DNA of 64,000 nt, from the NCBI GenBank assembly GCA_018261935.1, contig JAGTRP010000013.1, forward strand, positions 100,695-164,694, read 5' to 3'. The notes below the pieces were generated by a model. The model saw only the letters and a program-made list of their open reading frames with translations, was not told where the DNA came from and made no database searches. Shown one piece after another: positions 23,623-33,908 of this stretch. The translations under genes were made by a program, and so were the position numbers. This DNA is from Rhodocyclaceae bacterium. Its GTDB lineage: Bacteria; Pseudomonadota; Gammaproteobacteria; Burkholderiales; Rhodocyclaceae. The first letter of the stretch is position 1, and each line of letters opens with the position of its first letter.

Positions 23623-25143
23623 ATGCACCCGGATTATCTCCAAAAAATCCTCAACGCACAGGTTTACGACGTCGCCATCGAATCGCCCCTCGAACTGGCC
23701 GGCAACCTGTCCGCCCGGGCCCACAACCGCATCATCCTCAAGCGCGAAGACCTGCAGCCGGTGTTTTCCTTCAAGCTGCGGGGCGCCTACAACAAGATCG
23801 CCAGCCTGTCGCCCGAGAAGCTGAAGCGGGGCGTCATCTGCGCCTCCGCCGGCAACCACGCCCAGGGGGTCGCCCTGTCGGCCAAGAAGATCGGCTGCCG
23901 GGCGGTCATCGTCATGCCCACCACCACCCCCAACATCAAGATCGACGCGGTCAGGAGCCGCGGCGGCGAGGTGGTGCTGGCCGGCGAGTCCTTCGACGAA
24001 GCCTGCGCCCATGCCGTGGAACTGGAAAAGGCCGAGAAGCTCACCTTCGTCCATCCCTTCGACGACCCCGACGTGATCGCCGGCCAGGGCACCATCGGCC
24101 TGGAGATCCTGCGCCAGCACTCCCGCCACGACGGCCCCATCCACGCCGTCTTCTGCGCCATCGGCGGCGGCGGCCTGGCGGCCGGGGTGGCGGCCTACAT
24201 CAAGCGGGTGCGGCCGGAGGTGAAGGTGATCGGGGTCGAGACCTTCGACGCCGACGCCATGGCCCGCTCCATCAAGGCCGGCCACCGGGTGCGGCTGGAC
24301 CAGGTGGGCCTCTTCGCGGACGGCACGGCGGTGAAATATGTCGGCGAGGAAACCTTCCGCCTGTGCCGGGAATACCTGGACGACATCGTCCTGGTGGACA
24401 CCGACGCCATCTGCGCCGCCATCAAGGACGTCTTCGAGGACACCCGCTCCATCCTGGAACCCTCCGGGGCCCTGGCCGTGGCCGGCGCCAAGGAGTACGC
24501 CCGCCAGTACAAGCTCAAGGACAAGAACCTGATCGCGGTGACCTCCGGCGCCAACATGAATTTCGACCGCCTGCGCTTCGTCGCCGAGCGCGCCGAGGTG
24601 GGCGAGCAGCGGGAAGCCGTCCTGGCCGTGACCCTGCCGGAAAAGCCGGGGGCCTACAAGAAGTTCCTTTCCCTCATCGGCCAGCGCAGCATCACCGAAT
24701 TCAATTACCGTTTCCATGACCCGCGGCAGGCCCACGTCTTCGTCGGCGTCCAGGTGGCCAACCGGCAGGAATCCACCAAGCTGGTGGAACAGCTGAAAAA
24801 GCACGATTACCCCACCCTGGACCTCACCGACGACGAGATGGCGAAGCTCCATATCCGCCACATGGTCGGCGGCCACGCCCCCCACGCCGACAACGAGATC
24901 CTCTACCGCTTCGAGTTCCCGGAGCGCCCCGGGGCCCTCATGAACTTCCTCGCCCAGATGAGCGCCGGCTGGAACATCAGCCTCTTCCATTACCGCAATC
25001 ACGGGGCCGATTACGGCCGGGTGCTGGTGGGGATACAGGTGGCGCCGGAGGAGAAGGGGGAATTCAAGAACTTCCTGAAGAACCTCGGCTACGCCCATTG
25101 GGACGAGACGGACAACCCGGCCTACAAGCTGTTCCTGGGCTAA
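23623..25143 (+). CDS. ilvA: Biosynthetic threonine ammonia-lyase IlvA
   Basis: The 506-residue protein has the PLP-binding lysine in FSFKLRGAYNK, the glycine loop (AIGGGGLAAGVAAY) and two C-terminal ACT-like regulatory modules (about 325-500). This is the long, isoleucine-inhibited biosynthetic form. It deaminates threonine to 2-oxobutanoate, the first step to isoleucine. It is a single gene: no ilv neighbours are present. Confidence 0.96.
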   Translation: MHPDYLQKILNAQVYDVAIESPLELAGNLSARAHNRIILKREDLQPVFSFKLRGAYNKIASLSPEKLKRGVICASAGNHAQGVALSAKKIGCRAVIVMPTTTPNIKIDAVRSRGGEVVLAGESFDEACAHAVELEKAEKLTFVHPFDDPDVIAGQGTIGLEILRQHSRHDGPIHAVFCAIGGGGLAAGVAAYIKRVRPEVKVIGVETFDADAMARSIKAGHRVRLDQVGLFADGTAVKYVGEETFRLCREYLDDIVLVDTDAICAAIKDVFEDTRSILEPSGALAVAGAKEYARQYKLKDKNLIAVTSGANMNFDRLRFVAERAEVGEQREAVLAVTLPEKPGAYKKFLSLIGQRSITEFNYRFHDPRQAHVFVGVQVANRQESTKLVEQLKKHDYPTLDLTDDEMAKLHIRHMVGGHAPHADNEILYRFEFPERPGALMNFLAQMSAGWNISLFHYRNHGADYGRVLVGIQVAPEEKGEFKNFLKNLGYAHWDETDNPAYKLFLG

Positions 25144-25247
25144 TAAGGGCCGGATATATCTTATTCAGGATCGAGTCTTTTGCAGCATTAGGCCTTAGGC
25201 ATAAACTCCGGTCTTTACGGTATCAATCGTCTTGATCGGAGGCTTGA

Positions 25248-25316
25248 ATGCGACCATCCCTTCTCTCCCTGCGGTCGGCCGGCGCCCTGGCGCTGCCCTC
25301 GGCCGAACCGGCCTGA
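25248..25316 (+). CDS. Possible 22-residue leader peptide upstream of the EAL gene
   Basis: ATG at 25248 is preceded at good spacing by CGGAGG and opens a 22-codon frame rich in Leu, Ala, Ser and Pro, ending TGA at 25314. Just upstream is ATCAA-5 nt-TTGAT (25222-25236), which could pair next to the ribosome-binding site. It ends 18 bp before the EAL gene. It may be a regulatory upstream frame or chance. Confidence 0.25.
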   Translation: MRPSLLSLRSAGALALPSAEPA

Positions 25317-25334
25317 AGCGCCTGGAGAGCCACA

Positions 25335-26213
25335 ATGCCGCTCACCGACCTGATTCGCACCTTCAACCGGGCTGATGGCCTCGCCCGGCCACCGGGCAGC
25401 CCGGTGGCCGCGGAATTGGCCGTCGTCAATAGGCGCGCCGCCGCCCGTTTCGACGGCCTCGTCCTGACCAGCGCCTTCCAGCCCATCCACGACCTGCAGC
25501 GCCGCCAGGTGGTCGGCCACGAGGCGCTGCTGCGAGCGACCACCGCCGACGGGGAGGCCGTGGCGCCGGAGGCCGTGTTCGCCCTGCCAGGTGCGGCCAC
25601 TGACCTCGTCTACCTGGATCGCCTGGCCCGCACCGTTCATGCCCTCAATTTCCTGGTACAGCGCCAGCAGGCCGGGGGCTATCTCTACCTCAACATCCAT
25701 CCGCGCCACCTGGCCGCCATCAGCGCCAGCCACGGCCTGGTCTTCGAGGCCATCCTGAAGCGCTGCGGCCTGGCCCCGCAGGACATCGTCCTGGAGGTTC
25801 TGGAGAGCGAAATCGAGGATGACGATCACCTCCTCGAAGCCGTCGTCAATTACCGGCAGCGGGGCTATCTCATCGCCATCGACGATTTCGGCCGGCGCCA
25901 CTCCAATATCGACCGACTCCAGCGCCTGCAGCCGGAAATCGTCAAGTTCGACCGCAGCCTGGTGGTGGCAGCCGCGGCAGACCCGCGGGCGGCCCAGGTC
26001 CTGGCCCGGCTGGTGGATATCTGCCACACCCTGTCGGCGGTGGCCGTGGTGGAAGGGATCGAGACCCCCGCCCAGCTGCAGGCCGCCCGGGATGCCGGTG
26101 CCGACCTGGGGCAGGGCTACCTGCTCGGACACCCGGCCCCCGACTGCGTCCCCACCCACCGCCCGGCCGCCGCCTACAATTCCCAGACCCCAGCAACGAA
26201 AGCCCAAGCATGA
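25335..26213 (+). CDS. EAL-domain cyclic di-GMP phosphodiesterase
   Basis: The 292-residue protein is almost entirely one EAL domain with a short N-terminal extension and no sensor or membrane segment. The catalytic set is present: E63-A-L, N120, E154, D183-D184 (DDFG), K204, E240 (EGIE) and Q260. It is therefore likely an active enzyme cleaving c-di-GMP to pGpG. Its stop overlaps the ATG of cysM (26210-26213), so its translation is coupled to a cysteine biosynthesis gene. Confidence 0.9.
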   Translation: MPLTDLIRTFNRADGLARPPGSPVAAELAVVNRRAAARFDGLVLTSAFQPIHDLQRRQVVGHEALLRATTADGEAVAPEAVFALPGAATDLVYLDRLARTVHALNFLVQRQQAGGYLYLNIHPRHLAAISASHGLVFEAILKRCGLAPQDIVLEVLESEIEDDDHLLEAVVNYRQRGYLIAIDDFGRRHSNIDRLQRLQPEIVKFDRSLVVAAAADPRAAQVLARLVDICHTLSAVAVVEGIETPAQLQAARDAGADLGQGYLLGHPAPDCVPTHRPAAAYNSQTPATKAQA

Positions 26214-27142
26214 AAATCGCCAGCAACGTCACCGAACTCGTCGGCAACACCCCCTTGGTCCGCCTCAACCGCCTCACCGCCGACAGCCAGGCCACCGTCG
26301 CGGCCAAGCTCGAATTCTTCAACCCGGGCAGCAGCGTCAAGGACCGTATCGCCGTGGCCATGCTGGACGCCGCCCTGGCCGCCGGCAAGATCGGCCCCGA
26401 CACCGTCGTCCTGGAGCCTACCTCCGGCAACACCGGCATCGGGCTGGCCATGGTCTGCGCCGCCCGGGGCATCAAGTGCGCCTTCGTCATGCCCGAAACC
26501 ATGAGCCGGGAAAGGAAGCTGTTGCTGAAGGCCTACGGCGCCGAGCTGATCCTGACCCCGGGCCCCGAGGGCATGGGCGGCGCCATCAAGAAGGCCGAGG
26601 AACTGGCGGAAGGTGATTCCCGCTATTTCATTCCCCAGCAGTTCGAGAACCCGGCCAACCCTGAAGTCCATCGCAAGACCACGGCCGAGGAAATCTGGCG
26701 GGATACCGATGGCCAGGTGGACATCGTGGTGGCCGGCGTCGGCACCGGTGGCACCATCACCGGCATCGGCGAGGTCCTGAAGGCCAGGAAGCCCGGCGTG
26801 CGCGTCGTCGCCGTCGAGCCGGACGCCTCGCCGGTGCTCTCCGGCGGCCAGAAGGGCCCCCACCCGATCCAGGGCATCGGCGCCGGCTTCGTGCCGGCGG
26901 TGCTGAATCCCCAGGTGTACGACGAAGTGGTGCGGGTGAAGAACGATGACGCCTTCGCCACCGCCCGCCGCATGGCCACCGACGAAGGGCTGCTGGTGGG
27001 CATCTCCTCCGGCGCCGCCGTCTGGGCCGCCCTGGAACTCGCCCGGCGCCCCGAGAACGCCGGCAAGCTCATCGTCGTGATCACGCCTTCCTGCGGCGAG
27101 CGCTACCTGTCCACCGCCCTGTTCCAGGACCTCGAAGTTTGA
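26210..27142 (+). CDS. cysM: Cysteine synthase B
   Basis: The 310-residue fold-type II PLP enzyme has PLP lysine K44 in [11 protein letters not shown], the substrate loop [11 protein letters not shown] and the phosphate-binding GTGGTITG. Sequence around these motifs favours CysM over CysK. It makes cysteine (or S-sulfocysteine) from O-acetylserine. Its start is embedded in the EAL gene stop and its own stop overlaps the TTG of the next gene. Confidence 0.93.
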   Translation: MKIASNVTELVGNTPLVRLNRLTADSQATVAAKLEFFNPGSSVKDRIAVAMLDAALAAGKIGPDTVVLEPTSGNTGIGLAMVCAARGIKCAFVMPETMSRERKLLLKAYGAELILTPGPEGMGGAIKKAEELAEGDSRYFIPQQFENPANPEVHRKTTAEEIWRDTDGQVDIVVAGVGTGGTITGIGEVLKARKPGVRVVAVEPDASPVLSGGQKGPHPIQGIGAGFVPAVLNPQVYDEVVRVKNDDAFATARRMATDEGLLVGISSGAAVWAALELARRPENAGKLIVVITPSCGERYLSTALFQDLEV

Positions 27143-28284
27143 GCCTCTTCGACCAGATCATCGACCGCCGTTCCAGCGACTCGGTCAAGTGGGCCAAGTA
27201 CGCCGGCCGGGACATCCTGCCCCTCTGGGTGGCGGACATGGATTTCGCCGCCCCGCCGCCGGTGCTGGAAGCCCTGCACCGGCGCCTGGACCACGGCGTC
27301 CTCGGCTATCCCCAGCCCTGGCCATCCCTGGCCGAGTCGGTGGTCGAGCACCTGGCCCGGGAATACGGCTGGGCCATCGAAGCGGACTGGATCGTCTGGC
27401 TGCCGGGGCTGGTCACCGGCCTCAACGTCGCCTGCCGGGCGGTGGAGGGCGGCGTCTTTACCGCCACCCCGGTCTATCCGCCCTTCCTCTCGGCTCCGCG
27501 CTTCTCCGGCCGGGAACTGATCACCGCCCATCTTTCCCAGGCCGCCGGCGGCGCCTGGCAGTGGGATTTGGAGGCCGTGGCCGCCGCCCTCAAGCCGGAC
27601 ACCGGCCTCTTCCTCCTCTGCCATCCCCATAACCCGGTGGGGCGCCGCTGGCGGGAAGACGAGTTGCTGGCCGTGGCCGACCTGTGCGAACGCAATGACT
27701 TGGTGGTCTGTTCCGACGAGATCCACTGCGGCCTCCTCCTGGACCGGGACCAGCGCCACCGGCCCTTCGCCAGCCTGTCGCCGGAGATGGCCCGGCGCAC
27801 CATCACCCTGATGGCGCCTTCCAAGACTTTCAACATCCCCGGCCTCGGCTGCGCCTTCGCGGTCATCGGCGACCCCGGCCTGCGGTGCCGTTTCCGCGCC
27901 GCCATGGACGGCATCGTGCCCCACGTCAATGTGCTCGGGCTCCATGCCTGCGAAGCGGCCTTCCGCCACGGCGGCCCCTGGCATGCCGAACTGCTGGATT
28001 ACCTGGCCGCCAACCGGGACCGGGTGGAAGCCACGGTCGCCCGCCTGCCCGGACTGGCCATGGCCCACGTCGAGGCCACCTACCTGGCCTGGATCGACGC
28101 CCAGGGCCTCGGCCTCCCCGATCCGGCCGGGCACTTCGAGTCCCATGGCCTGGGCCTTTCGGGCGGCACCGATTTCGGCCCGGGCAAGGACTTCAGCGGC
28201 TGGGTGCGGCTCAACTTCGGCTGCCCCCGCGCCACCCTGGACGCCGCCCTGGCCCGCCTGGAAACCGCCTGCACGAAAGGTTAG
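27139..28284 (+). CDS. PatB/MalY-type cystathionine beta-lyase
   Basis: The 381-residue fold-type I aminotransferase-like enzyme has PLP lysine K229 in [10 protein letters not shown] and the SDEIHCGLL motif. These match PatB/MalY C-S lyases, which split cystathionine or cysteine conjugates to a thiol, pyruvate and ammonia. The start is a TTG whose last two bases belong to the cysM stop (TTGA), so both genes are translated together. It would link cysteine to homocysteine and methionine synthesis. Confidence 0.88.
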   Translation: MSLFDQIIDRRSSDSVKWAKYAGRDILPLWVADMDFAAPPPVLEALHRRLDHGVLGYPQPWPSLAESVVEHLAREYGWAIEADWIVWLPGLVTGLNVACRAVEGGVFTATPVYPPFLSAPRFSGRELITAHLSQAAGGAWQWDLEAVAAALKPDTGLFLLCHPHNPVGRRWREDELLAVADLCERNDLVVCSDEIHCGLLLDRDQRHRPFASLSPEMARRTITLMAPSKTFNIPGLGCAFAVIGDPGLRCRFRAAMDGIVPHVNVLGLHACEAAFRHGGPWHAELLDYLAANRDRVEATVARLPGLAMAHVEATYLAWIDAQGLGLPDPAGHFESHGLGLSGGTDFGPGKDFSGWVRLNFGCPRATLDAALARLETACTKG

Positions 28285-28290
28285 GGCGAC

Positions 28291-28887
28291 TCAGCCCCCG
28301 GGAATGCGGAATGCTCCCGCCTCGGTGACGATCCAGTCCAACCGCTGGTCGTGGGGTTCCGGGCGGATGCTGTCCACCCGGTTCATTTCGAAACCGACGC
28401 CGACGGCCAAGGGCCGGGGCGCCAGGGCTGCCAGGGTGCGGTCGAAGAAGCCGCCGCCGTAACCCAGGCGATAGCCGGCGGCGTCGAAGGCGTTGAGGGG
28501 CAGGAGGATGGCTTCTGGGACAAGGAATTCGCCGTCGGCGGGGGTCGGGATGCCGTAGCGGTCGGGCACCAGCGGGGTATCGGGCTCCCAGGTCCGGAAG
28601 GCCAGGGGAGCGTCTTCCTCCACCACCACCGGCAGCACCGCCCGCCCCCCCTGCCGGCGCCAGGCCGCCAGGGCCGCTCGCACGTCCGGCTCGTTCTTGA
28701 CCGGCCAGCAGAAAGCGACCACCTGGGTCTCGAGTTGGGATAAGTGATGAAGAAGATGGATGACGATAGCGTCGGAAAATTCAGCGTGCGTCGGCGCCGT
28801 CAGCGCCATGCGCCGATTCACCATCTCGCGCCGCAACGCCCGCCGCCAGACCGTGCTATCCGTGCTATTCTCAGTAAGGTTTTCCAT
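28291..28887 (-). CDS. 5-formyltetrahydrofolate cyclo-ligase
   Basis: The 198-residue protein has the family signature GYRLGYGGGFFDRTLA near the C-terminus and an N-terminal basic WRRALRREM helix. It converts 5-formyl-THF to 5,10-methenyl-THF with ATP. The start at 28887 (MENLTENS) follows an AAGG site. In many proteobacteria the 6S RNA gene lies upstream of this gene; here only 30 bp separate it from the divergent slt, so 6S RNA is not at this locus. Confidence 0.93.
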   Translation of the reverse strand: MENLTENSTDSTVWRRALRREMVNRRMALTAPTHAEFSDAIVIHLLHHLSQLETQVVAFCWPVKNEPDVRAALAAWRRQGGRAVLPVVVEEDAPLAFRTWEPDTPLVPDRYGIPTPADGEFLVPEAILLPLNAFDAAGYRLGYGGGFFDRTLAALAPRPLAVGVGFEMNRVDSIRPEPHDQRLDWIVTEAGAFRIPGG

Positions 28888-28917
28888 CGCAAGCCTTTTC
28901 CTCTGCTCCAATCTAGC

Positions 28918-30852
28918 ATGAAGTCCCGGGTCTTCGTTCTTTCCTTTTTTCTGATTTCTCCCCTTTTTGCCCAGGACGGCCGCGACACCGCCTTCCTGAT
29001 CGCCCGAGACGCCTTCCGCGTCGGTGACTACCTCAAGCTCGAAAGGGCCGCCGCCACGGTGGGTAGCGACCACGACCTGAGCCCCTACGTCGAATACTTC
29101 CGGTTGCGGATGAACCTGGAGCAGGCGGACGCCATGACCGTCCGCGACTTCCTGGACCGCTACGACGGCAGCTACGTGGCCGAAAAGCTTCGCGGCGACT
29201 GGCTGCGGCTCCTGGCTCGCAAGTCCCAGTGGGAAGGCTTCGAAGCCGAGTATCCCAAGCTAGTCGCCCCTGAGCAGGAAGTTCTCTGCCTCGACCTGCA
29301 GGCCCGCCTGGCCCGCAACGACAAGACCGCCCTCGATGAGGCCCAGCCCCTCTGGCTCAGCCTGCTGGAGCCGCCGGACGGCTGCCAGCCGGTGCTGGAA
29401 GCCCTGATCTGGGAAAAGCGGGTGCTGGCCGACGATGTCTGGACCCGTATCCGGCGCCAGTTCGAAGCCAACCGCATCAACTGGGCGAAGGCCACCATGC
29501 ACTACCTGCCGGCCAGCCAGAGCCCCGACAACCGGCAGGTGGACGCGGTCGCCGACCGGGCCATGGCCACCCTGGTCAAGCTCCCGTCCTCCTGGGCCGC
29601 CACCCGGCCGGGCCGGGAAACCGCCGCCCTCGCCGTCCAACGCGTCGCCACCAACGACCCCCGGGCCGCCGCCGACCAACTGGAAAAGCTCCAGGACCGG
29701 ATGGGGAACAGTGAAAGGCTGTGGGCCTGGAGCGAGATCGCCCTCAACGCCGCCAAGCGCCACATGCCCGACGCCCTCGCCTGGTATGCCCAGGCCGGCG
29801 CCGCCCCCCTCTCCGACGAGGGCCACCAATGGAAGGTCCGGGCTGCCCTGCGGGCCCAGGAGTGGGGCGTCGTCCGCTCGGCCATCGAAGCCATGCCGGC
29901 GCAGCTCGCCGCCCGGCCGGAATGGATTTACTGGCTGGGGCGCGCCTATAAGGCGGGGGGCCGCACCACCCAGGCCAATGCCCTGTTCCAGCGCATCGCC
30001 GGCCAGGCCCACTTCTACGGCAACCTGGCCGACGAGGAGCTGGACCAGGCCATCGCCCCGCCGGCCAAGGCCGCTCCCATCAGCAAGGAGGAACTGGCCG
30101 CCGCCACCGCCAATCCCGGCCTCAAGCGGGCTCTGGCTTTCTTCCGCCTGGAACTGAGGACGGAAGGGGTCAAGGAATGGAACTGGTCCCTGCGCGCCAT
30201 GAGCGACCGGGAATTGCTGGCCGCCGCCGAGCTGGCGAAGCGCAACGAAATCTACGACCGGGCCATCGCCGCTGCCGACCGTACCAAGAACGAGCATGAC
30301 TTCAGCCTGCGCTACCTGGCTCCCTTCGGCGACCAGGTGCGATCGGTAGCCCGCGACCAGTCCGTGGACGATGCCTGGGTCTATGGCCTGATGCGCCAGG
30401 AAAGCCGCTTCATCACCCATGCGAAATCCGGCGTCGGCGCCTCCGGCCTCATGCAGCTAATGCCCGCCACCGCCCGCTGGGTGGCCAAGAAGCTCGGCCT
30501 CAAGGACTTCCACCAGGGCAAGGTGAACGACACCGACACCAATCTCCTCCTGGGCACCGCCTACATGCGGATGGTCATGGAGAACCTCGACAACCAGCCG
30601 GTGCTGGCCTCCGCCGCCTACAATGCCGGCCCCGGCCGGGCCCGCAAATGGCGGGCCGAGCAGCCCCTGGAAGGCGCCATCTACGCCGAGACCATCCCCT
30701 TCTCGGAAACCCGGGACTACGTGAAGAAGGTGATGAGCAACTCGGTCTATTACTCGTCCCTCTTCACCGGCAAGCCGGACTCCCTGAAGGCCCGGCTCGG
30801 GGTGATCGGGGGACGGGTGGCGGACTCGCCGAAGGACGCCGATCTGCCCTGA
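28918..30852 (+). CDS. slt: Soluble lytic murein transglycosylase (Slt70-like)
   Basis: The 644-residue periplasmic protein has a signal peptide (MKSRVFVLSFFLISPLFAQ), a long alpha-helical superhelix (about 25-460) and a C-terminal SLT domain. The catalytic glutamate is E495 in MRQESRF, followed by SGVGASGLMQLMPATA and SAAYNAGPGR. It cleaves peptidoglycan to 1,6-anhydromuropeptides. The ATG at 28918 gives a clean signal peptide; the upstream extension of the frame is antisense to the cyclo-ligase gene. Confidence 0.94.
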   Translation: MKSRVFVLSFFLISPLFAQDGRDTAFLIARDAFRVGDYLKLERAAATVGSDHDLSPYVEYFRLRMNLEQADAMTVRDFLDRYDGSYVAEKLRGDWLRLLARKSQWEGFEAEYPKLVAPEQEVLCLDLQARLARNDKTALDEAQPLWLSLLEPPDGCQPVLEALIWEKRVLADDVWTRIRRQFEANRINWAKATMHYLPASQSPDNRQVDAVADRAMATLVKLPSSWAATRPGRETAALAVQRVATNDPRAAADQLEKLQDRMGNSERLWAWSEIALNAAKRHMPDALAWYAQAGAAPLSDEGHQWKVRAALRAQEWGVVRSAIEAMPAQLAARPEWIYWLGRAYKAGGRTTQANALFQRIAGQAHFYGNLADEELDQAIAPPAKAAPISKEELAAATANPGLKRALAFFRLELRTEGVKEWNWSLRAMSDRELLAAAELAKRNEIYDRAIAAADRTKNEHDFSLRYLAPFGDQVRSVARDQSVDDAWVYGLMRQESRFITHAKSGVGASGLMQLMPATARWVAKKLGLKDFHQGKVNDTDTNLLLGTAYMRMVMENLDNQPVLASAAYNAGPGRARKWRAEQPLEGAIYAETIPFSETRDYVKKVMSNSVYYSSLFTGKPDSLKARLGVIGGRVADSPKDADLP

Positions 30853-30864
30853 GAGGGCGGACGG

Positions 30865-33771
30865 TCAGCGCAGCGAGAAATCCACCCGGCTGGGGCTGGC
30901 CTTAGCGCCGGCCCTGTCGTCGCCGCCGGCCTTCGGCGCCAGCAGGAAGAGACGCTCCACCGGCACCTTGCCCTGTTCCACTAGCCAGGTCTGGACCGTC
31001 TGGGCCCGGCGCATGGCCAGCCGGCTCAGCTCTTCCTCGCCCACCGGCACATTGGCGAGCATGAGCTTTTCCATTTCCTCCACCGGCAGGTCCTTGGGCA
31101 GGCCGATGATGTTGCGGGGCTTGGGGAACTTGGCCTCCTTGTAGGCCCGCTTCAGGTAAACGGGGTATTCCCTGGGGCTGACCACGACCTCTGCGGCGGC
31201 CCCCGCCTCGGCGCTCTTTTCCATCTCCTTGCGCTTCTCCGCCCGGACCGCGCGCTCGACGACGGCCCGCTTGTAGCCTTCCCGATCCGCCTCGGGGTCG
31301 GCCCGGCCGGTGATTTCCAGCCGCAGGGCGGGGCGGTCGTTCATGGCCTTGGCCAGAGCCTCCAGCTTCTTGACGGCGGCGGCATCCAGAGCCGCCCGGC
31401 CGGGGGCGAATTCCACTGTGGACAATTCCCCCTCGCCCCCGCCGCCGAACACCGAGCCCAGGAGGGCGAAGGGGGAAGTCACCGCCTTGACGAAGAGGTT
31501 GCCGATAGCCCGGAGCAGCACGCCCCCGATGGAAAACTGGGGATCGTCGATGGAGCCGGAGACGGGCAGTTCCAGGTCGATCTCGCCCCGGCTGTTCTTG
31601 AGGAGGGCCACCGCCAGCTTGACCGGCAGGCTGGTGGCCTCGGGGCTTTCCACCCGCTCGCCGAAGGTGAGCTGGTCGAGGAAGACCCGGTTGTTGGCGG
31701 TGAGGAGATTGTTCTCCAGGTGGTAGGTGACATAGAGAGACAGCTTGCCGCCGTCGATGGCGTAGCCGGCGTACTTGCCGGCATAGGAGGACAGGGTGGT
31801 GAGATCGACGCCCCGGACTTCCCCCTTGAGGTCCAGGTAGGCCGTGGCGGCAAAGGGATTGACCTTGGCGAGGATCTGCACCGGGGCGGCGTCCCGGTAG
31901 CGGCCCCGCAATTCCAGGTCGGCAACGGTGTCGGGAGCCAGCTTGGAGATGTGTCCGGCGATATGGGTCAGGTTGGCGCGGTAGTTGGGCTTGACGAAGG
32001 AGTCCGAGAAATTGACTGTCCCCTCCTGGAGGCTGACCTTGCCGATCCGGATGGGCATGGGCTTCTCCCCGGAGGGAGCTTCCCGCTGCCGGGGTCCGGG
32101 ACCGCCTTCCGGATGGCGGACGATATCCACCAGATTGAGCCGCCCCTGGGGGCTGACGCTGACCCGGGCGTAGAAGTCGCTCAGGGCCACTTCGCCGACC
32201 GACAGGGCCAGGGGCCGCAGGCGGGCATCGATATTCCCGGCGAAAAGGGACTTCCACTTCAGGAGGTCGGCCCGGCTGGCCTTGTCAACCGTCAGGACGT
32301 CGCCCACGGTGAGTTCGCCCTTGAAGCCGCCGCCCAGGCCCTCCTCGTCCATCCGCAGGCTGAGGGCGCCCAGGCCGGAGACTTCCCCCCGCACCAGCGT
32401 CACGTTCAGGCGCTCGCCGAAGTAGGGCTGCAGGGGGACTAGGGAGAGGCCGGTGGTTTCGACTTCCAGGTCGGCCGCCAGGGGCCGGAGTTGCACACCC
32501 CCACGGGCCTTGAGGCTGCCGGCGCCGTTGGCCCGGGCGGTCAGGGTCACCGCCAGCTTGCTGTCGGCGGCGCCGGAGAGGCCGCCGATCCTGGCGTCGA
32601 TGTGGTCCATGACCTGGATGGCCAGGTCGGGCATCCGCTGGTCCTGGTAGCGCAGGATGCCGTCTTCCAGCCGGATTTCCCCCACTGACCAGATGGCCGG
32701 GGCCGATTTGCCTTCAGCCTTGCCGCCGGCAGCCAGGCCATCGACCACTTCAGCCCAGTTGATCTTGCCGTCGGGGCCGATCCGGACCTGGGTTTCCAGC
32801 CCGGCCACCCGCAGGCTGTCGATCCGGAAGCGCTTCTGCAGAAGGTCGGCCTCCCGGATGGCGAGGTCGAGCTGCTTCCAGGCCAGCAGCGGCTGGCCGC
32901 CGGTTTCGTTCACGGCCAGGTTCCTGACATGGGCGGCCCCCACCAGCTTCAGGGTCGCCGGCTGCTGCCGGTTCTGCCGGAACACCAGCTTCAGCTCGGT
33001 ATCCAGACTGCCGCCGCGCAGGGCGAAGGGCAGCCGGGCCGGCGAATAGGGCAGATAGCGGGCCAGGTCCACCCGGTCCAGGTCCACGCTCAACTCGCTC
33101 TCGTGGGAGTCGGCGAAGGGCTTGCTGCGCCCGCTCAGCACCAGGGGCGAGCCGTTGATCTTGGCGGAAAAATGGGGCTCCACGAAGATGTCCGTCTGCT
33201 CGGGGAGGCTGGAGAGGAAGGGCAGCCCCAGGGCCAGATCGGTGACGGTGTGGGTCATGCCCATCGGCTTGTCGACGAACGTGATCTTGCCGCCGCTCAC
33301 CTGGATATTGCTGATCGAGAAGTGGAGGGGTGGTGACTCCGAGTGCTTGCTCCACTCGTCGATGAGGTCGGAAAGGTTGTAGCGCACCCGGCTTACCCGG
33401 GTGACCTGGAGGCGCGGGCCGGCAAGGCGCAATTCCCGGATCACCGGCCCACCTTTGACCAGGGAGGCGATCTGGGCATCGACGTAGAGGCTGTCGAATC
33501 CCAGCACCTCCTGGCCCTCGGCCCCGCGCACCGCCAGGCCATCCACTTCCGCCGACAGGACGAAGGGATTCATGGCGACCCGCTCGATGCTGACTTGCCG
33601 ATGCAGGGCCTCCCCGAGTTGGCGCTCCAGGATCGATTTCGCCACCGGCGGGAGGATGACGAAGCCCACCAGGACAAAGGCGGCGAAGAGCCCCAGGCTC
33701 CACCAGAGGGTGCGGCGCAGGGCACGGGAGCGCAGGAGGGCGGTAATGGCAGGGAGCAGGGTCGGGGCCAT
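30865..33771 (-). CDS. DUF748 / AsmA-like envelope protein
   Basis: The 968-residue protein has an N-terminal membrane anchor (about residues 20-45) and a long periplasmic beta-rich region. This carries repeated DUF748/AsmA-like segments (RYNLSDLI, RLNLVDIVRHP, FSISNIQVSGGKITFVD). An OmpA-like end follows (LSTVEFAPGRAALDAAAVKKLEALAKA, then RLEITGRADPEADREGYK). AsmA-superfamily proteins are thought to bridge the periplasm for lipid transport. The C-terminal OmpA-like part could contact peptidoglycan. Substrate unknown. It converges on slt with 12 bp between the stops. Confidence 0.87.
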   Translation of the reverse strand: MAPTLLPAITALLRSRALRRTLWWSLGLFAAFVLVGFVILPPVAKSILERQLGEALHRQVSIERVAMNPFVLSAEVDGLAVRGAEGQEVLGFDSLYVDAQIASLVKGGPVIRELRLAGPRLQVTRVSRVRYNLSDLIDEWSKHSESPPLHFSISNIQVSGGKITFVDKPMGMTHTVTDLALGLPFLSSLPEQTDIFVEPHFSAKINGSPLVLSGRSKPFADSHESELSVDLDRVDLARYLPYSPARLPFALRGGSLDTELKLVFRQNRQQPATLKLVGAAHVRNLAVNETGGQPLLAWKQLDLAIREADLLQKRFRIDSLRVAGLETQVRIGPDGKINWAEVVDGLAAGGKAEGKSAPAIWSVGEIRLEDGILRYQDQRMPDLAIQVMDHIDARIGGLSGAADSKLAVTLTARANGAGSLKARGGVQLRPLAADLEVETTGLSLVPLQPYFGERLNVTLVRGEVSGLGALSLRMDEEGLGGGFKGELTVGDVLTVDKASRADLLKWKSLFAGNIDARLRPLALSVGEVALSDFYARVSVSPQGRLNLVDIVRHPEGGPGPRQREAPSGEKPMPIRIGKVSLQEGTVNFSDSFVKPNYRANLTHIAGHISKLAPDTVADLELRGRYRDAAPVQILAKVNPFAATAYLDLKGEVRGVDLTTLSSYAGKYAGYAIDGGKLSLYVTYHLENNLLTANNRVFLDQLTFGERVESPEATSLPVKLAVALLKNSRGEIDLELPVSGSIDDPQFSIGGVLLRAIGNLFVKAVTSPFALLGSVFGGGGEGELSTVEFAPGRAALDAAAVKKLEALAKAMNDRPALRLEITGRADPEADREGYKRAVVERAVRAEKRKEMEKSAEAGAAAEVVVSPREYPVYLKRAYKEAKFPKPRNIIGLPKDLPVEEMEKLMLANVPVGEEELSRLAMRRAQTVQTWLVEQGKVPVERLFLLAPKAGGDDRAGAKASPSRVDFSLR

Positions 33772-33908
33772 GGCGTCGATCTTCGTCTTGTTTGAGCAAA
33801 TTGTAGCCCTTCATCGGCGGTCTACCGGTTCGAAGCCCCGATTCCCGTGTCGGAGTACGCCAATCGGGTTAAAATTCAAGGTTTTTGAATTCGGTTTCCG
33901 GAGTTCCC

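Noticed and set aside
23440..25098. 552-codon minus-strand frame opposite ilvA
   Set aside because: Shadow of ilvA; the real minus-strand gene nearby is the YqaA-like gene in a different frame.
28888..28917. 6S RNA gene at the usual place next to the cyclo-ligase gene
   Set aside because: Only 30 bp separate the two divergent genes; there is no room for it.
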